From positions 1-64,000 of the forward strand of contig NZ_JAUSTT010000015.1 of the NCBI RefSeq assembly GCF_030812995.1: a DNA stretch of 64,000 nt, written 5' to 3'. How positions within the stretch are numbered: position 1 is the first letter of the stretch; every line of letters starts with the position of its first letter. Below are positions 41,936 through 50,375 of the stretch, in pieces. The position numbers and the translations under genes are program-made. The DNA is from Bacillus chungangensis (GTDB taxonomy: Bacteria; Bacillota; Bacilli; Bacillales; Bacillaceae_C). The notes under the pieces are model-generated. The model ran no database searches. It worked only from the letters and a program-made list of their open reading frames with translations, and was not told the origin of the DNA.

Positions 41936-43840
41936 ATGACAACATCTAATATCCGAACTTTACATCCAGACGAAGTAATTGATCCTAAAGATTTAACAAT
42001 AGGAAAACGCATTCGCTGTCATTATCAAGCAAAATCAAATGAGGTTGGAGTGTTCAGTGGTTTAGGTGAAGGGACAAGTGATTTTATTCCTCCTGAAAGT
42101 TCAGCCGAACCTAGTGGAGATTTTTATTTTATTTGTGTAGATAGAGACCACCTTGGCAGGTGGAAGTTAATTGCTGATAGGAATATCCAGCATAGTATTA
42201 GTTGGGATACGTTGAATAGTGAAGGGATTGCTTCAGGGAGTGGATTAACATTAGATTATCTTGCAGAGAATTATATCCTACAAGATGGGAAATTATTAAA
42301 CTATGATATTAAAGAAAACGTATCCTATCTTTCTAGCATAGTTTTTAATAACGAATTATATGTATTTACTAGCGAAGCTACTGACGGAGGACTCAATAAA
42401 AGATTATTAAGGGTCAAGAAGTTTAATGGTACCAAATGGGTAGACGCTAGCGATGGAGAAAGTTTGAATTTTGATCCTAATGGCAATCCCGGACAGTGTT
42501 TTCCTGTTGTATTTAATGGTGAACTTTGTGTTTTCTGGAGTGAATGGTCAAATAGATCCATTCTACGTGCAAAGAAATTAGTGAAAAATAAATGGATTAA
42601 TTTAGGTTCTCCGTTAAATTATGATCCCACTATGCATTCAGAAATTAAGTCTGTTTGTGTTTATAACAACATTCTTTATATTTTTTTCAGAGAAAACAAG
42701 CGACTCCGTTTTAAAAAATATGATGGAATTTATTGGCACCAAGATGATGGCGTAAGGCTTAATTCCTTTGAAGCAAATGCGTTTGTAGACTCTATTGTCT
42801 TTAACGATGAGTTATATCTCTTTTGGAACGAAAGGAATAACAATCAAACTTCTATAACTAGAGGGAAGAAATTAAGTGGAGGTAGTTGGAAAACAGCTGA
42901 TTTCTCATCTCCTCTTAATTTAGATACTGAAAAACATACATTTAGACCTAAATTAGTAGTATATAAAAATGAGTTGTATGTTTTCTTTATTGACGAGTTT
43001 ATGGAGGGTTCACAATCACTTGTTTGTAAAAAGCTTTCAGGTAATCAATGGAAGCTACTTTCTGATAGTCTAAACTACAATTCAAACAGAAATAGCATTC
43101 AAGAAATTAAAACGTATGTGTATAATGATAGACTTTATGTATTCTGGAGAGAGCGTTCTGATAAAGAAAATGAAGGGTATGTAATAAGAGGTAAAATTTT
43201 AAATGGTGAATCATTTGTTCCGATAAATAGTAGAGACATTCACTCTTTAAAAGGAGCACGGCCATTTGATTTAGTAGAATTCAATGGCGTGATGCACATA
43301 CAATTAACCTCCAATGATAATCTAGATGGGAAATATTTACTAAAAGACTTTAGCATAGATTATACGATGGACAAAAGTTTTACCGTTACATCACGACTAT
43401 TAACTGGCGGCATCTCAACTGGAAATAAAGATAATGAATGGGATAAATATATTGTTAATTCTGATTTAAACGGGACAATAGAAGCAGGAGATAATAATGT
43501 TTGGAATTGGAAAAATGTTTTTTCTTGGACTTCAACCTCAGATCATAATGGACTCCGAGTAATCAGGGGACGTACTAGCGTAGAAAGTCGCGCATCTAGT
43601 AATTCAAGTATAGTGGCTTCAAGAGCGTTTCGTCCCGTTCTATTAATCGAACCTAAAAATAAAAATAAATCCTTCATCCTATACGAGGGTGAAGCCTACT
43701 ATTACAATAGCGGCTGGGTAAATTTAGGCGCTATCCCAGATGATACTGAAGCAAAGAAACAACTATTTGAACAGTATGGTATGGAGCATGATATTACTGG
43801 CCGGCAGTTGAAGGAGTTAAAGGAAATGCTGTTGGGATAA
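41936..43840 (+). CDS. Tail adhesin: shell domain with inserted seven-repeat propeller
   Basis: A 634-residue protein (ATG 41936 after AGAGGTG). Residues about 5-95 and 475-570 are the two halves of the shell domain found whole in the previous gene. Between them seven repeats carry the pattern (V/I)xFNxELYVFW-x-ER: SIVFNNELYVFTSEA, PVVFNGELCVFWSEW, SVCVYNNILYIFFREN, SIVFNDELYLFWNER, LVVYKNELYVFFIDE, TYVYNDRLYVFWRER and LVEFNGVMHIQLTSN. That indicates a seven-bladed beta-propeller, probably a sugar-binding lectin. The last 57 residues (SFILYEGEAYYYNSGWVNLG, AKKQLFEQYGMEHDITG) recur in the protein at 45055. Confidence 0.72.
   Translation: MTTSNIRTLHPDEVIDPKDLTIGKRIRCHYQAKSNEVGVFSGLGEGTSDFIPPESSAEPSGDFYFICVDRDHLGRWKLIADRNIQHSISWDTLNSEGIASGSGLTLDYLAENYILQDGKLLNYDIKENVSYLSSIVFNNELYVFTSEATDGGLNKRLLRVKKFNGTKWVDASDGESLNFDPNGNPGQCFPVVFNGELCVFWSEWSNRSILRAKKLVKNKWINLGSPLNYDPTMHSEIKSVCVYNNILYIFFRENKRLRFKKYDGIYWHQDDGVRLNSFEANAFVDSIVFNDELYLFWNERNNNQTSITRGKKLSGGSWKTADFSSPLNLDTEKHTFRPKLVVYKNELYVFFIDEFMEGSQSLVCKKLSGNQWKLLSDSLNYNSNRNSIQEIKTYVYNDRLYVFWRERSDKENEGYVIRGKILNGESFVPINSRDIHSLKGARPFDLVEFNGVMHIQLTSNDNLDGKYLLKDFSIDYTMDKSFTVTSRLLTGGISTGNKDNEWDKYIVNSDLNGTIEAGDNNVWNWKNVFSWTSTSDHNGLRVIRGRTSVESRASSNSSIVASRAFRPVLLIEPKNKNKSFILYEGEAYYYNSGWVNLGAIPDDTEAKKQLFEQYGMEHDITGRQLKELKEMLLG
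43665..43833 (+). repeat. 169-bp direct repeat, copy 1
   Basis: This codes for the last 57 residues of the propeller adhesin and is nearly identical, without indels, to 45122-45290. The two copies flank the lectin-like gene at 43955. Together with the shared leader AGAGGTGAAATTGAATGG at 41178 and 43940, they point to duplication of adhesion cassettes and offer a recombination path. Confidence 0.8.
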
Positions 43841-43954
43841 TAAGGTGTCATGAAAATTGCAGCATTGATAGGGAACAAAAAAATTTTATTTTCCAAATGA
43901 CTCTGGATGAAAACAATTATATAGTTTTACTCTTCTAATGAGAGGTGAAATTGA

Positions 43955-45013
43955 ATGGTAGAATTAAAACCAATCCCACACACCACTATCCCTCGCTCTG
44001 AGTTTGATAAATATCCAATTTGGAGTGAAATGAGAAGGTGTGTTGTGCGTGATAATATTACAGTGAATTATTATCTTCATCCTAATGACTCTACTAAAAA
44101 AGAAGATGGTACACCAGCAAATTTGATTGGCTCTGATGGACAAGTGATGGTAGAGATAAAAAAGTTTTGGTGGAAGTGGGAAGTTGGAACGATTAAAGGA
44201 AAAAGGACGTTTAGATGGTGGATTTCAGACAGACCAAAAGACGGATTTACAGTGCATCCAGCTTTCTATAGAGATAGGGATGGCGATGGTATAGCTGAGG
44301 AAGTAGATGAAAGATACTACGGTGCTTACTTAGGTTTTTCTAGTGGTGGTAAGCTAATGAGTAGGACTAGTGTTATCCCTACTGGCCAAAAGACTATTAG
44401 CACCTTTAGAACTGAGGCACAGAAAAGAGGTAAAGGTTGGGGGTTAGTCGATTATCATTTACTTCATGCTGTGCAATTGCTTTACCTGTTAGAATACGGA
44501 CACTTCGACTCTAAAACGAAAATTGGACGTGGCTACGTGGAAGGAAATTCAGAAGTCGTAGATACAGGTAAAACAAATCGGTATGGCAATAAATCTTTCG
44601 GAGAGACGACAGGCAAGCATCAATTGTCATATCGTGGGATAGAGGATTTTTGGGGAAATTGTTACTATTGGATTGATGGTATTGTCAGTGATTCGAATCG
44701 AAATGTGTTAATAGGCAACGTTAATTTTAATAATAACGGTACTGGATATAAGAAATATGTCATGGAACTTTCCAATAATGTAAATAGCTTTATTGGGGAT
44801 ATTCATGATAATCAAGAGCTTGGATTTCTAATTAAAGAGGGGGGAGGTTCAGCAACGACTAAGTTATATAATTATGTTTATTTGTATTCTTCAAGCGTTG
44901 CTGTTTTCGGTGGTCATCGGGCAAGTCGCTCGAATACTGGGGTTTTCAGTCTTCACCTGCTTCATTCCACTTCAAATACGAGATTGGAACTCGGCGCCCG
45001 CCTTGCTTGTTAA
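43955..45013 (+). CDS. C-type-lectin-fold tail protein with DGR-like variable C-terminus
   Basis: A 352-residue protein. The N-terminal half (MRRCVVRDNITVNYYLHPND, DGQVMVEIKKFWWKWEVGTI, TVHPAFYRDRDGDGI) and the core (GKHQLSYRGIEDFWGNCYYW) match the FGE/C-type-lectin fold used by targets of diversity-generating retroelements. The last 35 residues run FGGHRASRSNTGVFSLHLLH then STSNTRLELGARLAC, like the GG.W..G...GVF.L...S...N.IGARL variable regions, and end in GC-rich DNA (GGCGCCCGCCTTGC) right before the stop, as initiation-of-homing sites do. No DGR reverse transcriptase or template repeat is visible in the window. It is probably a receptor-binding tail protein. Confidence 0.72.
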   Translation: MVELKPIPHTTIPRSEFDKYPIWSEMRRCVVRDNITVNYYLHPNDSTKKEDGTPANLIGSDGQVMVEIKKFWWKWEVGTIKGKRTFRWWISDRPKDGFTVHPAFYRDRDGDGIAEEVDERYYGAYLGFSSGGKLMSRTSVIPTGQKTISTFRTEAQKRGKGWGLVDYHLLHAVQLLYLLEYGHFDSKTKIGRGYVEGNSEVVDTGKTNRYGNKSFGETTGKHQLSYRGIEDFWGNCYYWIDGIVSDSNRNVLIGNVNFNNNGTGYKKYVMELSNNVNSFIGDIHDNQELGFLIKEGGGSATTKLYNYVYLYSSSVAVFGGHRASRSNTGVFSLHLLHSTSNTRLELGARLAC

Positions 45014-45054
45014 TCAATATTAGATTACATTATAGAATTTATAGAGGTGATAAA

Positions 45055-45309
45055 ATGCCTACCATTGGTTTTGAATGGAATCAGCAGGATGATATTGTCG
45101 GACACTTACAATCCGTTCAGTATAAATCCTTCATTCTATACGAGAACGAAGCCTATTATTACAATAACGTCTGGGTAAACCTAGGCGCTATCCCAGATGA
45201 TGCCGAAGCAAAAAAACAGTTGTTTGAACAGTATGGGATGGAGCATGATATTACTGGCCAGCAGTTGAAGGAATTTAAGAAAATGCTTTTGACTAATAAC
45301 GGAGAGTAG
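45055..45309 (+). CDS. Small protein with the duplicated adhesin C-terminus
   Basis: An 84-residue protein after AGAGGTGAT. Residues about 23-80 (KSFILYENEAYYYNNVWVNL, KKQLFEQYGMEHDITGQQLK) copy the C-terminus of the propeller adhesin; the first 22 residues are unique. It may be the detached tail of an adhesin or a small chaperone/capping unit that acts on several adhesins. It is the last gene of the phage island. Confidence 0.65.
   Translation: MPTIGFEWNQQDDIVGHLQSVQYKSFILYENEAYYYNNVWVNLGAIPDDAEAKKQLFEQYGMEHDITGQQLKEFKKMLLTNNGE
45122..45290 (+). repeat. 169-bp direct repeat, copy 2
   Basis: This is the second copy of the 43665-43833 sequence, within the small terminal gene. The spacing between copies is 1457 bp, and the copies differ by scattered substitutions only. 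Confidence 0.8.
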
Positions 45310-45312
45310 CAG

Positions 45313-45336
45313 CACCTTTGAAGAGGTGTATTTTTT
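45313..45336 (+). terminator. Terminator-like hairpin at the end of the tail genes
   Basis: CACCT pairs with AGGTG around TTGAAG, followed by TATTTTTT. It resembles the hairpin at 2693 that precedes the holin of the first phage region, but here no holin or lysin follows. Confidence 0.55.
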
Positions 45337-45555
45337 ATGGGTAAAAATGAGAAAATGTCTGGAAATGTTAAGCGAGCTACTTATTCACATGCGTGTTGCC
45401 AATAAACAATATTTCTTGAGATTGTTCAGTTTTATTTAAATACAGCTAAGTAATGAAAAGAAGGGAGTGGGGAAGTTATCCAATTGCGTCGATTTATAAG
45501 TTGAACGGGCAAGTTATCTTATCCGAGGAAATAAACAGCTACAGAATAAAAAGCA

Positions 45556-45588
45556 GGTGGAGAAAAACACTTCATTTTTCTCCACACC
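45556..45588 (-). terminator. Terminator of the chemotaxis receptor gene
   Basis: GGTGGAGAAAAA pairs with TTTTTCTCCACACC around CACTTCA, just downstream of the minus-strand MCP stop, with a T-rich run on the minus strand. The stretch 45337-45555 shows no convincing gene. Confidence 0.75.
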
Positions 45589-45594
45589 CATATC

Positions 45595-46854
45595 TTACTT
45601 CGTCAAACTCCTCAAAATCGCTCGTAATTGAGCCGCATGATTTTCAAGAGAACGCACCGATTTAAAAATATCCTGAATGGCGTTTAATTGTGTATCGATA
45701 ATCGCGGTGATGTCATTGGAGCTTGCCGCAACTTGCTTTGATGAGGCGCTCATGTCTGCTAATACAGCGACGACTTCTTCTGAGTTTGCCGAGAGGGCAT
45801 CTGCTGCTAATGAGACTTCTAATATTTCGTTTTCAACTCGGCTTGTAGATTGGGCGATATGATTAAAAATGGCGTCGGTTGTTTGGACAATGTCCATTCC
45901 TTCTTTTACGTTTTTTTCAAGCTGTGTCATCGTTTCTATAGATAGGGTAATGTTTTGATCGACATCTTTTACAAGGTCGGCGATTTCAGAAGCGGATTGT
46001 TCAGACTGCTCGGCCAGTTTTTTCACTTCTGAGGCGACAATGGCAAAGCCTTTTCCGTGTTCGCCTGCTCTAGCAGCTTCTATCGCTGCATTTAACGCTA
46101 ATAGAGATGTTTGTTCAGAGATGCCGCTAATGATTTGAACAATTTCAACGATTTTGTGAGAGTGAATGCCTAGGTGTTGGACAGAACTAGAGGTGTGTTG
46201 TACGGTTTGGCTAATAGCGTCCATTTGCCTTATCACTTGTTGAGAGGCGTGCTTTCCTTTTTCTGCTTGGGAGGACGTGTCTTTTGATAAATCAGCGACT
46301 GTTTTCGCGTTTCCGGCAATTTTTTGGATGGCTGTTGCTGTTTCCTCCATCGCTTGTACACTTTCAGTAGCCCCGCGATATTGCGTCGTGACAGATGTTG
46401 AGACATGATTCATCGTGTCTGAAACTTGTTGAAAAATATCATTGCTTTCCGATGCAACCGTTGCCAAATTGGAAGATTGCAGCATCACATCTCTAGTCGT
46501 TTCGTTCGCTTTATCCAACAGTTCTGACCATGTCTTGCTCATATGATTTACCGCTTTTGCAATTGGCTTTAGTTCTCCTACCGTTTCCTCGTCAAGCGTG
46601 TTTGATAAATTGCCGTTTGCCATTTCGTTCATGTTAGCGATGATTTTTTTCATTGGCTGGACGAAGCGCCGAAAATTCAATGATGAAATAACAATTCCCA
46701 TTAAAGCTGCACAAATAGTGGAAAAAATAATGGTGTGGATTGCTCCATAATGAATGGTAAAGAAAACCGCTCCCCAGCTAATCAATGCTCCACCTGGAGC
46801 AGCAAGTGCGATGGTACGAAAAATATACCTAAATAAAGACAATGATTGCCCCAT
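45595..46854 (-). CDS. Methyl-accepting chemotaxis protein with minimal external loop
   Basis: A 419-residue transducer. The chosen ATG 46854 follows AAGGAGAAGAGG; a longer frame has no site. Two membrane segments (about residues 9-30 and 40-58) are joined by only about eight residues, so there is no extracytoplasmic sensor domain. A HAMP-like segment follows ([30 protein letters not shown]), then the signalling domain with the conserved tip [20 protein letters not shown]. Input may come through the membrane or HAMP, or from a partner. It is convergent with the phage island. Confidence 0.88.
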   Translation of the reverse strand: MGQSLSLFRYIFRTIALAAPGGALISWGAVFFTIHYGAIHTIIFSTICAALMGIVISSLNFRRFVQPMKKIIANMNEMANGNLSNTLDEETVGELKPIAKAVNHMSKTWSELLDKANETTRDVMLQSSNLATVASESNDIFQQVSDTMNHVSTSVTTQYRGATESVQAMEETATAIQKIAGNAKTVADLSKDTSSQAEKGKHASQQVIRQMDAISQTVQHTSSSVQHLGIHSHKIVEIVQIISGISEQTSLLALNAAIEAARAGEHGKGFAIVASEVKKLAEQSEQSASEIADLVKDVDQNITLSIETMTQLEKNVKEGMDIVQTTDAIFNHIAQSTSRVENEILEVSLAADALSANSEEVVAVLADMSASSKQVAASSNDITAIIDTQLNAIQDIFKSVRSLENHAAQLRAILRSLTK

Positions 46855-47264
46855 TTCCTCTTCTCCTTTTCTAGTATTTTCGACATTTCCGCCATAAATG
46901 AATGGTTGTTCATTCATTTTATCATAACGTTTAGAATTTTTAAATAAAATCTTGTTTTCGATTAGAACAGTCGCTACATGCTCCGATATGCTCCGATTAG
47001 CTATATAGCTGTTTACATGTTCAATAGATTGTCATTTTTGCCGTTTTGATGCTTGATACATCTGACATGATTACGAAGTGAAGAAGCGATACAATGCAAT
47101 TTTTAATAGGTTCTAATAGGTTGTTAAATTTGTTGATAAATAGGTGATTTTTTCTTTTCTTTCACTTTTATCCAATATTTTTTAAAAATAATAGGTTGTA
47201 ATTGGTTGTAATATGTTTTAAGATAATTAAAAATAATAGCAAGATAGTATTGGGGGATATAGAG

Positions 47265-48275
47265 TTGGAAGCAGAGACATTGGTGCAAGTTTGTAGAGGA
47301 GACATGGTTGAAAGTATTCACAAAGGACATATTGCGATTGTCAATGCGGAAGGAGAGCTGCTTTATTCTAAAGGCGATGTGCAAAAAAAGGTCTATGCAC
47401 GCTCTTCTATGAAGCCGATTCAAGCGATTCCACTTGTCGAAACAGGTGCTGCTGATTATTTTCATTTCAATGAAGCGGATTTGTCGTTAGCATGTGCTTC
47501 TCATAGCGGAGAGGATCAGCATACGAATCGTGTCGTCTCTATATTAGAACGAGCAGGTCTTCAGACAACAGACTTACAATGCGGCGTACATAATCCACGC
47601 TGGGAAGACGCTTATAAAGCGTTAATTCGTGCAGGCAAGCCTGTCACAGCGTTGTACAACAATTGTTCGGGGAAGCATAGCGGCATGTTGGCAACGGCTG
47701 CTTATATGAAAGAATCAATAGCAGATTACTATCAGCTTCATCACCCAGTTCAGCAAAGAATTCTAGAAGTAATTAGTGATGTAGCGGAAATTCCAAAAAG
47801 TGAGATTGAAATTGGCATTGATGGTTGTGGCGTTCCTGTCCATGGGATACCACTTGAAAAGGTTGCTTATTGCTATGCAAAATTAGCCAATCCTAGCAGA
47901 ATGTCTGAAAAGAGAGCAGCAGCAGCAAAGCGAATTACACAGGCGATGATGGCAGCTCCTGAAATGGTTGGCGGTACGGATCGATTTTGTACTGATTATA
48001 TGAGAGTCGCTGCTGGAAAAGCCATTGGCAAAGCTGGAGCGGAAGCTGTCTACTGCATAGGTGATCTAGAAACAGGAATTGGCATTGCCATCAAAATTGA
48101 TGATGGCGGGGGGAGAGCGACATATCCGGTTGCAGTTGAAGTGCTGAAACAGCTAGGCATGCTCAATGAGGAGCAGCTTGAACAATTAAAAACATATCAT
48201 TATCCACAACTTAAAAATGCTCGCCAAGAAATAATTGGGCAATTAAAACCTAGTTTTCAATTAGATCATGCGTAA
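47265..48275 (+). CDS. Asparaginase II family (metal-type, Rhizobium AnsA-like)
   Basis: A 336-residue hydrolase converting Asn to Asp and ammonia. TTG 47265 follows TGGGGG; the upstream extension is not conserved in character. Catalytic SxxK is in YARSSMKPIQA and the second Ser in ACASHSGED, as in the R. etli class. Probable metal-binding residues are in LYNNCSGKHSGM and GIDGCGVPVHGIP. The family (asparaginase_II) is unrelated to the common AnsA/AnsB fold. It lies 147 bases upstream of the ABC transporter genes in the same direction, so joint use in peptide or amide catabolism is possible. Confidence 0.87.
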   Translation: MEAETLVQVCRGDMVESIHKGHIAIVNAEGELLYSKGDVQKKVYARSSMKPIQAIPLVETGAADYFHFNEADLSLACASHSGEDQHTNRVVSILERAGLQTTDLQCGVHNPRWEDAYKALIRAGKPVTALYNNCSGKHSGMLATAAYMKESIADYYQLHHPVQQRILEVISDVAEIPKSEIEIGIDGCGVPVHGIPLEKVAYCYAKLANPSRMSEKRAAAAKRITQAMMAAPEMVGGTDRFCTDYMRVAAGKAIGKAGAEAVYCIGDLETGIGIAIKIDDGGGRATYPVAVEVLKQLGMLNEEQLEQLKTYHYPQLKNARQEIIGQLKPSFQLDHA

Positions 48276-48422
48276 AAGCATCTTCTATAAAGAGAGCGAA
48301 AGCATCACATGCTGTTCGTACTTGTAAGAAACACAAAATTCTTAAAGAGGGTGTTCGAAAACTTTCTGAACTTTCCTTTGTACGCTAATTTCAGATTTTT
48401 TGAACATAACTTAGAGGGGGAA

Positions 48423-50012
48423 ATGTCATTGAAAAAGCTTTGGATGTCGATTATAGCACTTATCATTATTGCTAGTCTTGGTTTAGCAGGCTGTTCAGGT
48501 GGAGATTCAAAAGGGAAGAAAGAAACATCGAAGCCAGCTAAAAAAACAGGAAAAGATATCGTGATTGCGGTCCAAGATAATTTCGTCAGCCTGGATCCGC
48601 ATGATACAAATGATACACTCTCTTATTCGGCGCAAAAAACAATGATGGAAGGTTTAGTCGGTTTTGATGAAGAGATGAAGGTCGTGCCTGTATTGGCAGA
48701 AAGTTATGAAGCAAATGATGAGGCGACAGAGTTTACTTTTAAACTGAAAGAAAACATTACTTTCCATGATGGTACACCGTTTAATGCTGAAGCAGTAAAG
48801 GCGAATATTGATCGGCTGTCTAATCCTGATAATGGATTAAAACGCTACAGTCTTTTTGCATTAGTAAAGGAAACGCAAGTTGTTGATGAGCATACAGTGA
48901 AGTTCATTTTATCAGAGCCTTTTGGTGCAATGGTTAATAACTTTGCACACCCGGCGGCGATGATGCATAGTCCGAAATCTCTTGAGGAAAATGGCAAAGA
49001 TGTTGCACGTCATCCGGTTGGAACTGGGCCATTCGTCTTTTCAGAATGGAATCCCGGAGAGAAATTAACCGTTGTAAAAAACGATGCATATTGGAAAGAA
49101 GATTTGCCTAAAGTCGATTCTATTTCTTTCAAACCTGTTTCCGAAAATGGCTCGCGTGTTGCGATGCTTCAAACAGGTGAAGCGGACTTTATTTATCCTG
49201 TTCCTACAGAACAAGCAGATCAAATTGATGGCAAAAACGGGATAAAAGTGGAAAGCAATCCATCTATCATCGTGAGATATTTGGCAATGAACACGATGAA
49301 AGAACCATTTAACGATGTAAGAGTAAGAAAAGCGATTAACCATGCGATTGATAAAGAAGCTTTCATTCAAGTCGTTATGAACGGCTACGGTGATCCGATG
49401 GATTCAATCATTGCGCCAAACACCCAGTTCTATTCCAAACAAAAGATTTATGACTTCGATCTTGAAAAAGCGAAGCAGCTAATGAAAGAAGCTGGCTATG
49501 AAAATGGCTTTAAAACAAAAGTTTGGGGCGGAAATAGCTCTTCTACTGTTAAAGCAATGGAATTTTTACAACAGCAATTAGCACAAATAGATATCAAATT
49601 AGAAGTTGTTCCGATGGAATCTGGAACAATGGCAGATAAAGTTTGGTCTGTTCAAAATCCAGAAGACGCAGAAGTGGAACTATATTATGCTGGCTGGTCG
49701 CCATCAACAGGAGATGCTGACTGGGGATTCCGTCCATTGTTAGGCGGCAAAGAGAATTTTCCGCCAAATTCATTTAACGTTTCTTACTATGATGATGAAA
49801 AAGCAACATCTTTAATCCAAGCGGCAATCGAAACAGCTGCACCTGAAAAAAGAGAAGCTGCATATAAAGAAGCACAGGAAATTTTGTGGAACGATGCACC
49901 ATGGGCCTTCTTATCTGTAGATAATACGATGGCCGGCAAAAAAGAATATTTAGATGGCATCTATTTGTTGCCTGATGGTTCTTTAAGTGTCGAAAACATT
50001 GAAATAAAGTAA
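48423..50012 (+). CDS. ABC transporter substrate-binding lipoprotein, GsiB-like (family 5)
   Basis: A 529-residue lipoprotein. ATG 48423 after AGAGGGGG is preferred over an upstream frame because it begins a signal peptide (SIIALIIIASLGLAGC, lipobox Cys near residue 24). The SBP_bac_5 body follows (VSLDPHDTNDTLSYSAQKTM, FHDGTPFNAEAVKANIDRLS, HPVGTGPFVFSEWNPGEKLT). The sequence runs closely parallel to E. coli GsiB, the glutathione-binding protein, including YYAGWSPSTGDADWGFRPLL, so glutathione or another small peptide is a reasonable ligand. The last codons overlap the end of a repeat element. Confidence 0.88.
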   Translation: MSLKKLWMSIIALIIIASLGLAGCSGGDSKGKKETSKPAKKTGKDIVIAVQDNFVSLDPHDTNDTLSYSAQKTMMEGLVGFDEEMKVVPVLAESYEANDEATEFTFKLKENITFHDGTPFNAEAVKANIDRLSNPDNGLKRYSLFALVKETQVVDEHTVKFILSEPFGAMVNNFAHPAAMMHSPKSLEENGKDVARHPVGTGPFVFSEWNPGEKLTVVKNDAYWKEDLPKVDSISFKPVSENGSRVAMLQTGEADFIYPVPTEQADQIDGKNGIKVESNPSIIVRYLAMNTMKEPFNDVRVRKAINHAIDKEAFIQVVMNGYGDPMDSIIAPNTQFYSKQKIYDFDLEKAKQLMKEAGYENGFKTKVWGGNSSSTVKAMEFLQQQLAQIDIKLEVVPMESGTMADKVWSVQNPEDAEVELYYAGWSPSTGDADWGFRPLLGGKENFPPNSFNVSYYDDEKATSLIQAAIETAAPEKREAAYKEAQEILWNDAPWAFLSVDNTMAGKKEYLDGIYLLPDGSLSVENIEIK

Positions 50013-50231
50013 AACTTGCATGAGTAGGGGGGCTTCATCCCCCGCTCATGGGAATTGGAAAAAAGGCTAAAGCCGCAGGCGTCCTCGAAAAAGTAAACTA
50101 CTTTTTCTTGCGATGTTGATTCAAGAAGCCCTGTTGGCCCGAACCATCCAACATAGAAGGAAGAGGAGATAAGAAGTTCCCTTCCCACTTCTCACTTCTC
50201 ATTACTCACCTTTAGAGTAGTTAGATGTGGG
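50004..50231 (-). mobile_element. Modular IS200/IS605-like repeat, copy C (minus strand)
   Basis: On the minus strand it begins CCCACATCTAACTACTCTAA just after CTTTAT, carries the core GGTTCGGGCCAACAGGG, a shortened internal module (CTTCTTGAATCAACATCGCA, TTTACTTTTTCGAGGAC), a 3' hairpin (GCGGGGGATGAAGCCCCCC) and ends TTTTACTTTAT. It sits between the binding protein and the first permease gene, and its end supplies the last bases of the binding protein gene. Confidence 0.75.
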
Positions 50232-50326
50232 ATAAAGTGAAAATGAAGTGCTGCTTTGAAGCTGTGCTAAACGACTGGCATAGCCAGCGTAAGAGCGGGG
50301 TTCTCGAAAAGCAGGAAAATCATGAT

Positions 50327-50353
50327 AGAGCGCTATGACGATAGCGCTCTTTC
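50327..50353 (+). terminator. Strong hairpin between binding protein and permease
   Basis: AGAGCGCTAT and ATAGCGCTCT form a perfect ten-pair stem around GACG, followed by TTTCTG. It probably reduces readthrough so the lipoprotein is made in excess over the membrane parts, or stabilises the upstream mRNA. The T-run is short. Confidence 0.6.
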
Positions 50354-50375
50354 TGACAAAATGGGGGGATAGCTA

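Noticed and set aside
45453-45665. 70-codon frame between the phage island and the chemotaxis gene
   Set aside because: It runs through the chemotaxis terminator and into its 3' end, with no family resemblance.
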